From: Symsagittifera roscoffensis
Taxonomy: Eukaryota > Xenacoelomorpha > Acoela > Convolutidae
Assembly: GCF_963678635.1 (NCBI RefSeq)
Contig: NC_087062.1
Span: forward strand, 12,074,670 to 12,138,669
Direction: 5' to 3'
Length of the DNA: 64,000 bases
A program made the position numbers and the translations under genes. Positions 10,917 through 23,302 of the stretch are shown here, one piece after another. Under the pieces are notes generated by a model. The model had not been told where the DNA came from. It did no database searches and saw only the letters and a program-made list of their open reading frames with translations. Every line of letters starts with the position of its first letter. The first letter of the stretch is position 1.

Positions 10917-11101
10917 GCCTAGTGAGAAGAAACGATGCCACTTGTTTCTTGAGGTAGATTATGTCAGTGATAACCGACAATACAGTTCAAATGTGCAATC
11001 AAAAAGCAGTGGGAAATAAAACTATGGAAAGGAGAGTCTCCACTGTTATCCTGAACGTATACCAGAGTACTGGAACCGAAAAAAAGAGAGCTCAAGTCGG
11101 T

Positions 11102-11591
11102 CTCTAGAAAGCCATGGGAAGCTGATGAAATTCGAAGGTTCTACAACAAAAAATTCGAGGAGGGGCATGACGTACATCGTAATGTGACCCGAGCAGAAGA
11201 CTATGAGAAGCCCACAAAACGAGGAGAACATCAAAATGTGTCTGGAGTGATGGGAATAGCTTATAACCCTTTCTTGGATTCGGAGGCCGGAAACGCTTGC
11301 ATGAATTTTGAGGTGGCGGAATTTTTAAAGTTCTGGACGGAGACAATCATTGAAATTGAAAGGGAAAGGGAAAGGGAAAGGCCGAGCCTAGGTCTGTTAC
11401 TTGAGAAGATGCCAGAGGTGATCAGCGTGCCGAGAACGAACAAAAGCGTAAAACTAAATATAGAAAATGGAAACGACATGTTGATTACGAATTTTAGGAC
11501 TGTTTGGACATTGCTGAGACCCTCTTGGTGCCCACATCCCCTTGCGAGTTTGATTGAAGAAATCACAGAGCAAGTGAGGCTGTCACCATAG
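11102..11591 (+). pseudogene. Open accessory frame of about 160 residues, unrecognised
   Basis: The frame is open from about 11102 to the stop at 11589-11591 and has no clear start codon. It includes RKPWEADEIRRFYNKKFEEG, VAEFLKFWTETII, a (GGGAAA)-type purine repeat near 11358-11380 encoding ERERER, and EKMPEVISVPRTNKSVKL. It looks like a soluble helical protein segment. I do not recognise it. Confidence 0.35.
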
Positions 11592-12133
11592 AAGGATGAG
11601 GACTTGGGGATCTGAACGTGGTGCACGAACTAACCTTACCCCATCGAAACGAATCGGAGGAAACAACGAGCGAGCTGGATATGTTAGTAAAGAAGATGGA
11701 ACCGGGTAGTTGTCTGGACCTAGTGTGTGGAGGTGGAGAGCATTCCTGTGATGGACGATCCTGCGTCAGAATACAATTTTTCAGAAGAAGGAACTAGCCA
11801 CGTGGTTTGGTGACATCACAGAGAAAGAAAAAAGTGAGGTGCATATAGTGGCTGAATGCTATGCGAGCACCACTGTGAACATAGCGACGGCATTGGGATT
11901 CTTCGCGAGGATGTGCAGCTTGCAATCACAGGAGATGCTAGAGTCCTAACACCAGTTGGTGACGGCGTTGAGCGTGGAGTCATGGCCTAGAGTGTTACAA
12001 ATGGTGCAGAAGCACATCAGAGGATGGAAGATTGGTCTTGAGTGAAGCCTAAAGTTCGCCAATGAATGCGAAATCTCTGTTGGGATTGTGAATGGCCAAT
12101 CTGTAAGGAAGCCACTACCCATTACACAGGGCG
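11592..12133 (+). pseudogene. Degenerate tract within accessory region
   Basis: Short open pieces in changing frames, e.g. KELATWFGDITEKEKSEVHI and TALGFFARMCSLQ near 11790-11930. Stops occur in all frames. It is the same compositional block as the flanking frames. Confidence 0.3.
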
Positions 12134-13331
12134 ATGGTGGAGGCAACCAGTCAGAGGGTGTTAATTGACAAAGTCTTCCCGATACCCAAGTGTGTGCGCC
12201 TGGCTCGGATGTCGCATCACTCACATAAGCTGTTGAAGAAGATCCTTGGAGCTGTGCCAGGGGATCAAAGAGAGAAGTTGAGTGAGACCTGGGGGAGGGA
12301 ACTCTTGAGCTTAGAAAGCGAAAACACGAGTGATTTCGAGAGACAAAACACGATCGGGAAAACGATGAATAGTGCCCCAGCCTGGAAGAAAATGACGTGA
12401 AACATGAGAAAATGACGGAGTTTGAACCTCTGTTGGAAACTTCGGGAGGACGCAACCTCCGGAGTATCAACCTGACACATGGGGAAAGCCCATGCCACTG
12501 CCTGGCACAGACAATGTGGTATCCGGAGCATTCGAACCTCTGCTTGATATTGGACGTGGAATATATTCGGTCAGTTGGGTTACCCGACCATTAGTAGAAG
12601 GTCACCCTTTTTGTGGTGAGCTCGATGCTGGCGTTGCGGTGGATCGAGGAAAAGGTGACGAAATATCGAGAGTCGAGGGCACCAACAGCGGAATCAATAC
12701 ATGCCATCGATTACAACCGGAAGCTTGAGTTGTTTGAGACTGCTTGCAAAGTATTCTCTATTCCCATGGTGGTGAAGCACGTGTGGAGTCGCATAAGATT
12801 CTTCCCATGGTTTCGAGCGACGTTGACGTCTTGGTTGTACACGGTGACGAAGGATCACATGAAGAAGCATCAGAAATAGTATCGACAGTTCTTGGCCGAG
12901 ATAGCGCCGGAAGCTTTCAAGAGACCCTTGCTAACCCATCTCAATGCGATAACCACCGGTTGGAAAAGAGTTGGTAGAGTGTCTCGAGATAACACCAAAG
13001 CCAGGGAATCAATATTGGAGGAGGACTTGGCGAAGAACGTGAGTCTGATTTTTCACAATTCCTTTTACATCTATAGGAAATCTAAAGTGAAGGGTCCGAC
13101 AAATCAGGAGAAAAGACTACAAGAGCAAAGGGAGTGGATGCGTACCTACGAAGAGCTGAAGGCATGGGAAGAGATCGTAATCAATTCCAATGGCGAAAAA
13201 GAACTGGCAAGGCAGATTACGATGTCGAGTGTGTCAGGACCCAGTACCTCGAAGACAAGGGGCACGAACTGAAGAGGGTGTTCAGGGATTGGTTCCTGAG
13301 TCGTGAGCGGGGGAAAGAAAAAAGGGCTTGA
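12134..13331 (+). pseudogene. Last accessory frames, helical, unrecognised
   Basis: Pieces run 12134-12400, 12397-12594 and 12492-12728 (overlapping frames), 12613-12879, and 12892-13272. The last two form one frame interrupted only by TAG 12877-12879. They give a helical protein with FSIPMVVKHVWSRIRFFPWF and EEDLAKNVSLIFHNSFYIYR. A poly-A-like AATAAA at about 13374 follows. No conserved domain is recognised. It is the 3' end of the G/A-rich tract. Confidence 0.35.
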
Positions 13332-13708
13332 GTGTGAACTCAGATGAATTCTGAGGGCACGGAAAAAAAATTTTAATAAAAAATTATTGTTTCTAGTATA
13401 TTATATCTACTATATAAATCAAAATGCTGCATGACAAGTTTCTGAATGGGTCAAACAAAAGAAATTTTAATCACTAGCTTACAAAGCGGAAGTTCATGGT
13501 GCTGGTGTATGCATATTTTGGTTGCTGGTTAGCGATAATGTGACAATTTTGCGTGGTTGTGAATTTTGGGGTGTAGATGAATTTAAATCTGCTGTAAACT
13601 TCTGTAAATGACGATTGGCACTGTATCTTGAGACGCACTCAACATTCTGGGGGCTCATTGAAAGACGACGACACGCGATGAGGACATCGATCTTGAGTCC
13701 GGGCAGTA
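13332..13708 (+). other. Non-coding AT-rich stretch before the LTR
   Basis: Composition drops abruptly to AT-rich. An AATAAA-like signal lies near 13374. There is no polypurine tract right before the LTR at 13709, so the LTR may be a solo copy rather than the 3' LTR of the tract to its left. Confidence 0.4.
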
Positions 13709-14593
13709 TATGCCAGTCGGTCATGTTTGGGAGTTTGACCTTGAGGAAACGTTTAGTCTTGATTTTTTGGTGAAATGCAATTTTTCAAAAATTTGATTTG
13801 AGCATGTCATGCTCAAGTTTCTTGCAATAACTGACAATCTCAGAAAAATAGGATCAGAAGATTCGAAATACAATCGCGGGAAAATAGTCAAAAATAGCAG
13901 CGGGAAATATCTATTCGCAATTTCCAATACATAATTCGAACGAGAGTAGAGCTGTCTTATTCTTGACAGAAGACAGAAAGTGATTGCGAGTGGAGAAGAG
14001 ATAAACTAGAGTGGACCAGAATGAACCTTCGGTGGAATGGTGGACAGCTGAAGCTGCCCAATGGTCCAAATCAGAAACTTGTTTCTTGAGTTAAAACTTA
14101 CTTATTTCAAACTTCTCGAGTTAAACTTAATTACCCAATCAATTCTAGAGTTGCTTTATAGTTTAGTTACTAAATTCTATAGTTCGTGTCGGTGTTTGAG
14201 TACCTCATTTAATTTTCTTGAGTGTGTTTTTTATTGTTATGTTGAGTTAGAGAGAGTTTTAAGGTTGATCCATCTGAAATGGATCAAAAGTCCACTGTCT
14301 AATAAAAAGTAACTATACATAAGGTTCCGACCCTGTTTTTTACAGCGTTCGTGTGTTTTGGGTATTTCAAGACCTAAGCATGGGGGCTTTCTTATTCTCT
14401 AAAGTGGGCGTATTTTGATAGTGGCCTTTAAGCTGCAACGCGGGTTTTAGTCTCATGTCGCAAGTGAACCGAATTGGCTCCGACCGCTTGAGGTAGAAAA
14501 ACACAAGAAATGGTCTCCCTGACTCTTGAGCCAATGGTTATAGGGCCTATTTTTCCCTAACGTCATTTGTGACTTAAGTAGGCGACTGTTACA
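13709..14593 (+). mobile_element. LTR (about 885 bp), + orientation
   Basis: Defined by homology to the inverted copy at 22430-23302. Both begin near GCCAGTCGGTCAT and end in CGACTGTTACA, and they share many blocks: TTTGACCTTGAGG, CTTGAGTTAAAAC, GATCCATCTGAAATGGATCA, AGCCAATGGTTATAGGGCCT. The inverted copy starts TGTG; this one has TATG at 13709. It includes a short direct-repeat field (14083-14180) and AATAAA near 14301, a likely polyadenylation signal. No clear target-site duplication was found. Confidence 0.75.
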
Positions 14594-16560
14594 AAATTAG
14601 CTTTTGCATGCAAAAATTGGTGAAAAAAAGTCATTTGCTCTTTTTAATTATTTTTGTCTGTCCGAACTTTTTACTATTAGTTATAACATAAGTCCGTCAA
14701 TTTTATACATCTTGATGTAATTTTTATGCTCCCTTTATCGGCAATGGTCCAGATATTTTACCTCTGAATTTGACTTAAGTTACAAAAAAATGAGGATTAT
14801 ATTAATCAAAAATCGAGATTTTAAATAAAGTATACATCATTACAGCAAAAGCATTTTAAGGTCAAAAGGCTAAAAATTATCATGGTAACCGACGTCACTA
14901 CTTTTGTCTTTCATCATTTCACCCTGCCAAAAACATTCAGAAGTTAATAATTTTAACATCGAAATTTGGATAAATGAATTAATCGAAATTGGAGGAAACT
15001 CAAAAAATGACATAAAAAGCTACAGATCAATCAGTTACTTTAACGAGGGTGCGTTTGCAGTCCCTTCAATCTTTAAACAAAAAGTTATCTTCGACTGTAG
15101 TCTAATCAGTAACAGTCAAGCACACAGGCAGCATTTGCAACCCGAATTGCGATAAAGATTCTGTTTCAGAGAACTATCTGCCATTGGTTTTTCGGTACAA
15201 GTGCTCTAGTTCTTCCAGAGCTCACTTTGAAAAATCTCAGAGCTAGGGCCGACAGCACCCTGAGCTTCATAAGCGAGCCTGTACTATATCTACTAGCTGC
15301 TAGGGAGGCAAATGCTAATACTTCTCACAGGAATAAAACTTTCTACATTGTAGATCCACAACAGGAATAACGATTATTTCAACAATGTAGAAAATGTTAT
15401 TTATGGGCTGATTTTTTGAAGTCTTTTTGGTTTTTTAAACAACCCACAAGAAGTGGTCGTGAGCAAACGGCAGCTATGATCTCTAAAAGAACAAAAATTA
15501 ACAGCATTAAGAGCCACTATAGTTTCACAGCCGAAACTCCTTCCCCAAGGGTCAAGCCTGTCCCAGACAGATCTCGATCAGAGAAAAAAATAATCAGCAG
15601 CAAGCTCGATGAGGGAAGATCAGGGGATGACTACGGTGACCACTTCAGATGAAAAGACTGCCCTTTTTTCAACTCCGCCTCTTTAACTAAGACAAACTTA
15701 TATCTAAGCACCCAAAAGAGCTGATATAAATGCCCCAATGTGTATACAGCAATGATGTTTTTTTTTTCAAATTGTTCGAGAGCCGGTCCAGTTAGGATTA
15801 TTCCCCAAAAATTTCAAGACGTTTTAACTAAACTAAACGTTAGAACGAGGCTCTAGTTCTAAAAAATGCTTGGTAAGCTCCTAAACGTTATAGGTGAAGG
15901 TGAAATACCTGAACTGCTAAAACCTTTCGTTTTTTGAGCAAAACGTATCGCCATCATAAAAATTGATTTGATCGAGTGTAGTAACAACCCAAATTGCTCG
16001 TTTTTCCTTTAAATTGAGCTTCGGTAACGCATTTTAATAGCTTAATACAGAAATTATGCTGAATCACATTTTTTCGATCCGCCGGATGTGTACTGATGTA
16101 ACATTCGCCCGGAAAAGCAAACGGACGGAAAATAAAGCTAGGTTATGAAACGACTGGATAGCGTCTAAACACAACTTCACATGCTTTGAACCGTCTCTAC
16201 CACAGCCAGTTCTATGTGTGGTCCATTAACATCGGGTCGACAAAGCCATTACTATTTAAGTCGACAAAGCAAATTATCTTAGTTACATGCAAAAACATTG
16301 AGCTCATGACTGGGTCTCAGTACCCCCATACTACGAGGTCACTCCTACAAACAGGGCTACTACTTAAAAATCATATTACTATTGTTTGTGTTCAGTAGAT
16401 AGGATTCATCATATCCATCGGAGATATATCAACCCTTTCCCCCAACTCCTAGCTTCTCATATTCTAAAAAAAGAATTAGATATTAATTAAATTCAACTCA
16501 GGACATACCAGGAAGCTAAAATTGTTAAAACTGAGTTCTCAGTCTCTTCTCGAGACCCTT
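14594..16560. other. Non-coding AT-rich DNA, no gene recognised
   Basis: Only short frames occur (for example 14904-15155 and 15416-15652), without family resemblance, splice signals or codon bias. I see no structured RNA or transposon motif. Confidence 0.5.
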
Positions 16561-16619
16561 CCGGATTCTTGAATCCAGGCGAGAGTGGTCTTGTTGTCGT
16601 TCGGGCAGGGTGTTAAAAT

Positions 16620-19600
16620 CCTCCCGTTACCCCCTCAAAATGATATCTGTTGAGCTGCTCTTAACCGTCTCAAATGTTGTCTCCAAATGTGTTGCCTCCA
16701 AAGATGACCGCCTGAAGCTTTGTAGCCACCGAGCTGCGACGTTTTTAACAATTTAATCAAAAACTTTCACGAAACTTAACTTTTAAAAAGTAACATTTCA
16801 TACCATACAGATGGTTGCTCTCAGAGTCCCTCGAAGTTGGCATAGTTCGCTTCAAAAATGACCTTTTGAATTTTTTGGTTTTCAAGTGATGATGGTTTTT
16901 ACGATTTTTTTAAAAAAAATTCTTAAAAATTAGATTTGAAAGATTTCCAACAGAAAAAATATTGCAAACTTTTTATTTGAATGATGTTAGGGTACCCCGA
17001 AAAATTGCAAATCTCGTCTCCAAATATCAATGCTGGAATTGTTTAAATTTCAGAGTTTTGACAATTTTTATATTTTTTTCTAAGCCATTCAAAAAATTAA
17101 AGTCTAAGAAAATTCGCTGTTAATTAATTTCACAACCGAGATAGTTTTTATGTCTTTCCAAATATCGAAAAATCTAAGAATTAAACAACTCTTTTAATTG
17201 ACGACATATTACTTTTAAGGAATACAAAACTTGCTTCCAATTCCGACTGATCGACCATTTTAGTTTTCAAGATATTATGTTTTCATGGTTTTTCAAAATA
17301 AGTTTTGTCATTTCTAATGGGTTGAAAGTTTGTTCTCCGAGATATTTTTTTCAAGATATGATGCTTTCATGACTTTTTCACGAAATTTAGATCTAAAAAT
17401 CCGGTAATGTTTGAGATTTGCAACTCCTGAGTTGCTCCTGCTACTAGGAAATTCTCAGGAATTGCAAGTCGCCTGTATGGCGACTGAGCAAACCTTTAAT
17501 TTTCCAATTTTTAAAACGTTTCGAGAATTTTCGATGAAAAGTTATACAAACTTTAACATTCCAACATTGTAAAAGATTTCTCAAGAGAGGTTTTCATGGG
17601 TTGCAAAAATTTCTTTCAATTGAGGTTGGTTCAATCGTCTTGATGAGATATGACATTTTGAGTTTATCCAAAATAGTCACAAAACCTAAATTTAATAACA
17701 CGTCAAAAAATTTAAAATTGACAACCTTATTGGTTGTTTGCTGTCAGAGCACTCTCAAGGGGTTACATAGCAAAAATATTTTGAAACTCAGGGACTGCAA
17801 CTCTTTACTCCATTTATGGTTGCTCAGTTTCTTTAGTAGTCAACATACGCCGCTTCTTTTGACTTTTCTCGAAAAAACTCACAAAGTTTAATCGTTAAAA
17901 CTCTTGAATTTCTGAAAGGAGTCTGTCAGACTGCTTGCAAAACTTTCAATTCTTGCCTCTAAATGTGATTGCTCAAAATTTTTCACAAAACTTAGTTTTG
18001 AAGCTTCACAAATATACACACTCCCAGTCATACAGTGTGTGCTATCAAAATTTTTTCGTGGTTTGAAAAAATGCGACTGCCTTTTTCGTGGTTTGAAAAC
18101 TTTTTGTCGCCCGAGATATGAAAAATTTTATGCTTCAATAAAAAGTTTCAATTAACAAATGATTATTTAAAGAGAAGAAAACATTTTGTAAATCCTATTC
18201 ACTATAGGACAAAATTAAGCGCAATTTCACGTTTTTTTTCTACCTTGCTTGTTTTCAGAAAAAGTTTGACAGTTTTTATAAAACACTTAAGCAAAAACTT
18301 AACATAGATCAAGAAAAAAAATCCGAACCCTCATCTCTAAAATTATCAAAGTTTGTTTTCAAAGACTTACCAGTGTTTTCGGGGTCTGAAAAGACTATTT
18401 TTTACAATATGCACTAAATTTTTTATGGTTGTGACTTTCCGAATAAAAGGAGTAAAAAATTTGCTCATGCGATGTGAACCATTCCCATTGTGAAATCTGA
18501 AATAATTAGTGTGGCAACTTCACTGAACTCATTTGTTTTTCATATTTCACGCCGCTGTTTGATAAACTTAGCGCGGATGATAGAATCTGGGTTTTTGGAT
18601 GCAAAAAAACTGGTGTCTGCGTCAAAAAAATTATCTTCTCAGGGAGGGTAATTAAGATTATTTGCTGTCGGTCGATGTGATTTTATTTAAAGTTTAAGGT
18701 GAATATGGTCCTGAAAATAGACCTGAAATTGCATTTGTTTTTGTCCACAAAAGTAGTTGCGTGCTTTTAAGGTACTCTCATTTTTTCAATGCTTTCAAAA
18801 ATGTAAAACACTTTTCCCGATTGTTGCCCCTAAAATTAGATGCTGACAAGGTATGCTCTGGGATTGCAAGTTTTTCCTCAAAGACGACTGCTCAACCCCA
18901 TGATATTTCCAAGGTGAGCCGTTTTCTCAACTGAGATTTGAAAATTCACAAAATTGGAATTCGAACCCTGTAATTGATTTCTCTTTTCCGAGATGAGCAT
19001 TTGTATACGAATTTTTTTAAAAAGTTTTCACAAAACTTGTATTTAAAAACAATTCTCAAACACGGAAGTTCACCGTCCTAAAGTGCTTCGCTGTCAGGAT
19101 ACTTTCTTGGATGACTGTCTGAAAGATGACTGCCTGAATCGTTTTAGCTTCAGAGATGCGACATTTCTTACAATTAAATCATAAGCTTTCAAAAAACTTA
19201 CGTTTAAAAAAATTTCAAAAGTAACTTTTCAGATAATATAATTTGAATTCCAACACCATAAGTGATTTCTGTTGAGGTGCTCTCAGAGGTTTCAAGTGTT
19301 GCGTCCAAACTTGATGGCTCAATTCTTATTTTTCGAGACAAGCGTTTTATATTGCTTTTCAAAAAATTTCCTAAGACTTAGATATGAAAAATTCGAAAAC
19401 ATGAAAATTCACAACCATATCTATAGTGGTTTGCTGTCAAATTAGTCTTATGGTGATTCTCGCTTCCAAAGATGACTGCCTGAACCTTTTCAGCTTCTGA
19501 AAAAGGCCTATATTTTAAGAGCATATAGTTGAGTCTGATAAAAGTCAAATTAATGAATTTCACAAGCTCAGAATTGGGTTCTACTCGGTCATTTTCTGCG

Positions 19601-19960
19601 GTTGCATTTGTCGTCTTCAACTCCGACTGTTTGGTTTTTTTTTTGTTTCCGAGATTTTTTTCCTGACTTTCCAAACTTTTTTCTTCAAAAGTTTGACTTA
19701 AGCAACTCTCGTAATTGGCGACAGGTTACTTTCGAGGAATAAAAACCTTGCTTTCAATTGCACCTGATCAATCGACATTTTTAGTTTCCAAGATATTTCG
19801 TTTTTGATGATTTCTCAAAATTTTCCAGAAACATCAAATGAAAAAATTTCACTAAATGTTCACCAAATTTTGAAAACTCAAAAATTAACCCTAAAAATAA
19901 GTTTTGTCAACTCTCATGGGTTGTAAGCTTGACCTTTAAATATTACAAATGGATTTTTTT
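16620..19960. repeat. Field of highly diverged tandem repeats, roughly 180-300 bp period
   Basis: A theme recurs many times with heavy divergence: CTCTCAG or TGTCAG, then a variant of GGGTTGCAAGT, then GACTGC-CAACC, then TTTCAGTTTCCGAGAT, then a T/A-rich stretch ending in AATTTCGAACCC. Examples start near 16800, 17450, 17740, 18850, 19090, 19270 and 19435. A better preserved pair lies at 25420-25700. It looks like old satellite-type DNA with no coding content. Confidence 0.55.
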
Positions 19961-20636
19961 GTTTTGGAGATATGGTGCTTCCCATGACAAAAAATGCAGA
20001 TGAAAACAACATTCTTATTCGTTACTTGTTTGATGCTGCTATTGACCATGAAAAGCCTCTGTTTATTCTGGCCAATGGTCCTTGAATCCGCCTTGGAATA
20101 GTTATTTCAGGTGAGTTATAAATTAGACTCGATCACGCCGTTAAGCAAACTAATGAGATATTTGAATGGAAACAAAATTTAATCTTGGCCTTTTAGACGG
20201 TATTTCCAAGTTTCGACGTAATTGTACAGTCAATTAGAGCTCGGTGAGAAAATTGAACTCCAATGACTGAGAGTAATAAATGTTCAAAAAAGCCGAGAAT
20301 CGATTTACCAAAAGCAGTTTTTGGTCGTCGTCAGTTGTTGCGAGATCATGATAACCAGAATAAATGGAGCTTGAATTCCTACTAAAGAGATTATCGAAGT
20401 GATGTGCAGTTCTGTTCGAAAGTTAGAAAACTCAAAAAAAACTGGCGGAAAAGTTATTTCGAGGGAGAAATTGTGACATTTAGATTAAATGTCATAATTT
20501 TGAACTTTGATAATCATGAGGGCGTACTGCTGAATTCTCTTAACTTTGACATTTTGCTGTATTACTAATCAAAGTTTTTGTGGCTATATGGTGAAATAAA
20601 CTGAAAATTCGTTAAAATTATAAATTCAAACAATTA

Positions 20637-20702
20637 TTTCCGCACATCTTTGTGCATCTTCAGGTTTCAAAATTTTGAATTAATCACAAAGATGTGCGGA
20701 AA
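20637..20702. repeat. Perfect 18-bp inverted repeat with 30-bp loop
   Basis: TTTCCGCACATCTTTGTG at 20637-20654 is the exact reverse complement of 20685-20702. The arms flank an AT-rich loop. It could be a MITE remnant or a small hairpin RNA locus. Nothing else supports transcription. Confidence 0.8.
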
Positions 20703-20956
20703 AATCAGATCAAAAATCTCAAAGATCAAAAAAAGTGCCAGGCATGTCATTATTTCAAATATTGAAAAAATTAACCAATCACATCTTCACAATTACTACT
20801 AAAATTATGTAACTACTATTATGTAACAATTTTTTAAATTTGGCCGCAAATTTCTGAGATTTTTCAATTTTTTTTTCGTTTTTAAAATTTCGTTTTGTTG
20901 CTAAGTTTGAGCTAACATGTAAGTTCTTTTAATTTTTTTTTGTTGTAGCCAAAGTT

Positions 20957-21024
20957 TTTCGACGCTGGAACTATAGCTTTTGTGTCAGTTCTCTTCTTCT
21001 AAAGTCGTCGCGCGTGTTGATTGA
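20957..21024 (+). repeat. Dispersed 68-bp repeat, copy A
   Basis: About 68 bp containing GGAACTATAG and TCGTCGCGCGTGTTGATTG recurs at 23537-23604 in the same orientation with a handful of mismatches. Flanks differ. Copy B lies beside the Penelope-like element. Nature unknown, possibly a terminal fragment of a retroelement. Confidence 0.7.
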
Positions 21025-21128
21025 TGGTCTCTCTTTCCTAATGAGCAGTGCCTCTAATATAAGTAACTTATTGCTGCTGGGGGCCTTAACTTCCCATTTA
21101 ACTCCGGTTTACCACTATCATTACCACA

Positions 21129-21323
21129 TTGTCTTATATGCTGTCTCATTGGTGTATCCTCTTATCGGTGTTCCTCAATCCTTGTGGTACAATTTCGGAC
21201 CGTCTGGCCAAAATTGATGGATTTGCACCCACAACATTCAAGTCTGTACACCACTTTGATTTCAATTCACTGGAAAAAGAGGATTTTAAAAAGGACATAA
21301 AAGTTTTGTTTTCCGTTTCGTGA
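21129..21323 (+). pseudogene. Possible LINE endonuclease-tail remnant
   Basis: A short frame ends in HHFDFNSLEKEDFKKDI, which resembles the linker between endonuclease and RT in non-LTR elements. The resemblance covers about 17 residues only, so this is a weak call. It lies just after repeat copy A. Confidence 0.2.
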
Positions 21324-22069
21324 ATTTTATCTGCGCAGTGGTGATATCGCGCACCTTTTTTGCTAATGTCTGACTGTGATTCCCCCGATTTTGAACCATC
21401 AAGATGGGTGGCGAATTGCTGCTATAATGGAAGGGCGGCTTTTTTTCTCAGCCATATTCTTTTCGTTTTTGGCCTCTCAGATGATACTTTCAAGTGCTTG
21501 CGATGCAACCCGCGACGACCAGCTTTCCGGATAGTGGTTATTCAACCACTGCTTACGGTTGATTTCCATCATTTTTTTTTGAAAAATTTTCCATGTAGAC
21601 GTACTGCGGAAAATCCGGTGAACATTTTCTTCGATCACACTTCTCTAGAACTGAAGTGAGGCTCAACTTCTAAAATTTAGTATGTTACCGTTATTTGTTG
21701 ATTTCTGATACCATTCAAGGTTGATTTTCTGTTTCTGTCGAAACTAATTTGTAAATTCAAAAATCCAAATTTTTCAGATGTGTTTCTTGATTCTCTTGTG
21801 AAACCTAAAATTTCGATATAATAAGTTTGGTTTCCGCAGCACTGGTTCAGGAACAATCTTCAATGTTCGGAGAAAAAACGTAGCTTGCTGCACTGACTTA
21901 TTTTTCTCCCTTATCGCGATGCATTTTCTACATTACCGGACGGTTTCACTTATATTTCTATACCCTTCATCTGATATATCACCGCACTTTACGTGATATC
22001 AGTTCAAACAGCATTCACAAGCCACACTTTTTTATATGTGCGTAGTCCTCTTATTGCACTCGGGACTTA

Positions 22070-22429
22070 ATTCAAAAGATTTTTTTTCGGGCATAAATAT
22101 TTCGGGATTATCCTTGATAGCGCAGTTACGTACTGCTTCAGCCAAAGATTTGCCCAAACAATGGCAAGATATGCCCACATTGCCTAACCATATTTCTGAG
22201 CGTACCATATTTCATTGCACTTGAAATGGAGTTGAATATCTGCCATGTTCAAAACTCTCTTCACGGTTTTCAAAATAATTGATGGTGGTTCATCTTGTTC
22301 ATACAGCTTCCTCATTGCTTCTTCGAGGTGAACATTTGTATACAAACTCTTCACATCCACATCTAGAAATATCACAATTTCATTGGGCTGAAGACTAATG
22401 CTCTCCAAGAACTCTCTCTCTTCTAGTGA
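22070..22429 (-). mobile_element. Penelope-like element, RT core (downstream half)
   Basis: On the - strand the sequence reads FLESISLQPNEIVIFLDVDV then KSLYTNVHLEEAM, the palm motif typical of Penelope-like reverse transcriptases (DV-SL-TNVP). It continues to CNEIWYAQKYG and, after a stop and slip, AMWAYLAIVWANLW, matching the Penelope AMGSPL-ANL motif. It decays by about 22070. It is separated from its upstream half by the LTR inserted at 22430-23302. Confidence 0.7.
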
Positions 22430-23302
22430 TGTAACAGTCGTCTACTTCGGTCACATATGAGGCTTAAGAAGAATAGGCCCTATAACCATTGGCTCAAGAG
22501 TCAGTGACACTATCTCTCGTGTTTTTTGACCTCAAAACGGTCGGAGCGAATTCGGTTCGCTTGCGACATGAGACTAAAAACCCGTTACAGCTTAAAGGCC
22601 AGTACCAAAATACCTCCCTCTCTAGAAAATAAGAACGTCCCCATACTTAGGTCTCAAGATACACGAACGCCGTTAAAAACAATCCGCACAGTTACTTTTT
22701 ATTGGACAGTGGAAATTTGATCCATTTCAGATGGATCAACCTATAACTCTCCTTACCTCAACATAACAATCATAAAACACACACGAGAAAACTAAATTGG
22801 GTACTCACAAAACAGCACACTCCAGAATTGGAGTAACTAAATCAGTAAGCAACTCGAGAATTAGGTATAATAACTTGAGAAGTTTTATACTAATTAATTT
22901 CAACAAGGGAAATAAGTTTTGACTCAAGAATTGAAGTTTTGTTCTGAACCATTGGGACACCCCAGCTGTCCACCTTTCCACTGAGGGCTCACTCTAGTTC
23001 AGCTCGAATGAATGTATTCTCCTTCTGTAACCACTCCTTCTCTTATTTCAGAATAAGACGGCTCTACTCGCGTTTATTTTGAATCTGGAAATTGCGAATA
23101 GCAATTTCCCGCTGCTTTTTCAAGTACTTTCACGCGATTGTAAATCGGATGTTTTAATCTTCTATTTCTGAGATTTTCAGTTTTCGCGAGAAAGTTGAGC
23201 ATGACAGGCTCCACTCGAATTTTTGAAAAATTAAATTTCCTCCCAAAATTACGTAGTTCGTATTCCTCAAGGTCAAACTTCCAAATATGACCGACTGGCA
23301 CA
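22430..23302 (-). mobile_element. Solo LTR (873 bp) inserted in the Penelope-like element
   Basis: Reverse-strand copy of the LTR at 13709-14593. On its own strand it starts TGTGCCAGTCGG (23302) and ends CGACTGTTACA (22430), the TG...CA form of LTR ends. Penelope-like coding sequence lies on both sides, so this is an insertion. Flanks read AACTCA and TCACTA; only TCA is shared, so no convincing target-site duplication remains. Confidence 0.8.

Noticed and set aside
21360-21659. 99-residue + strand frame
   Set aside because: No motif, no splice context, lies in repeat-rich DNA.
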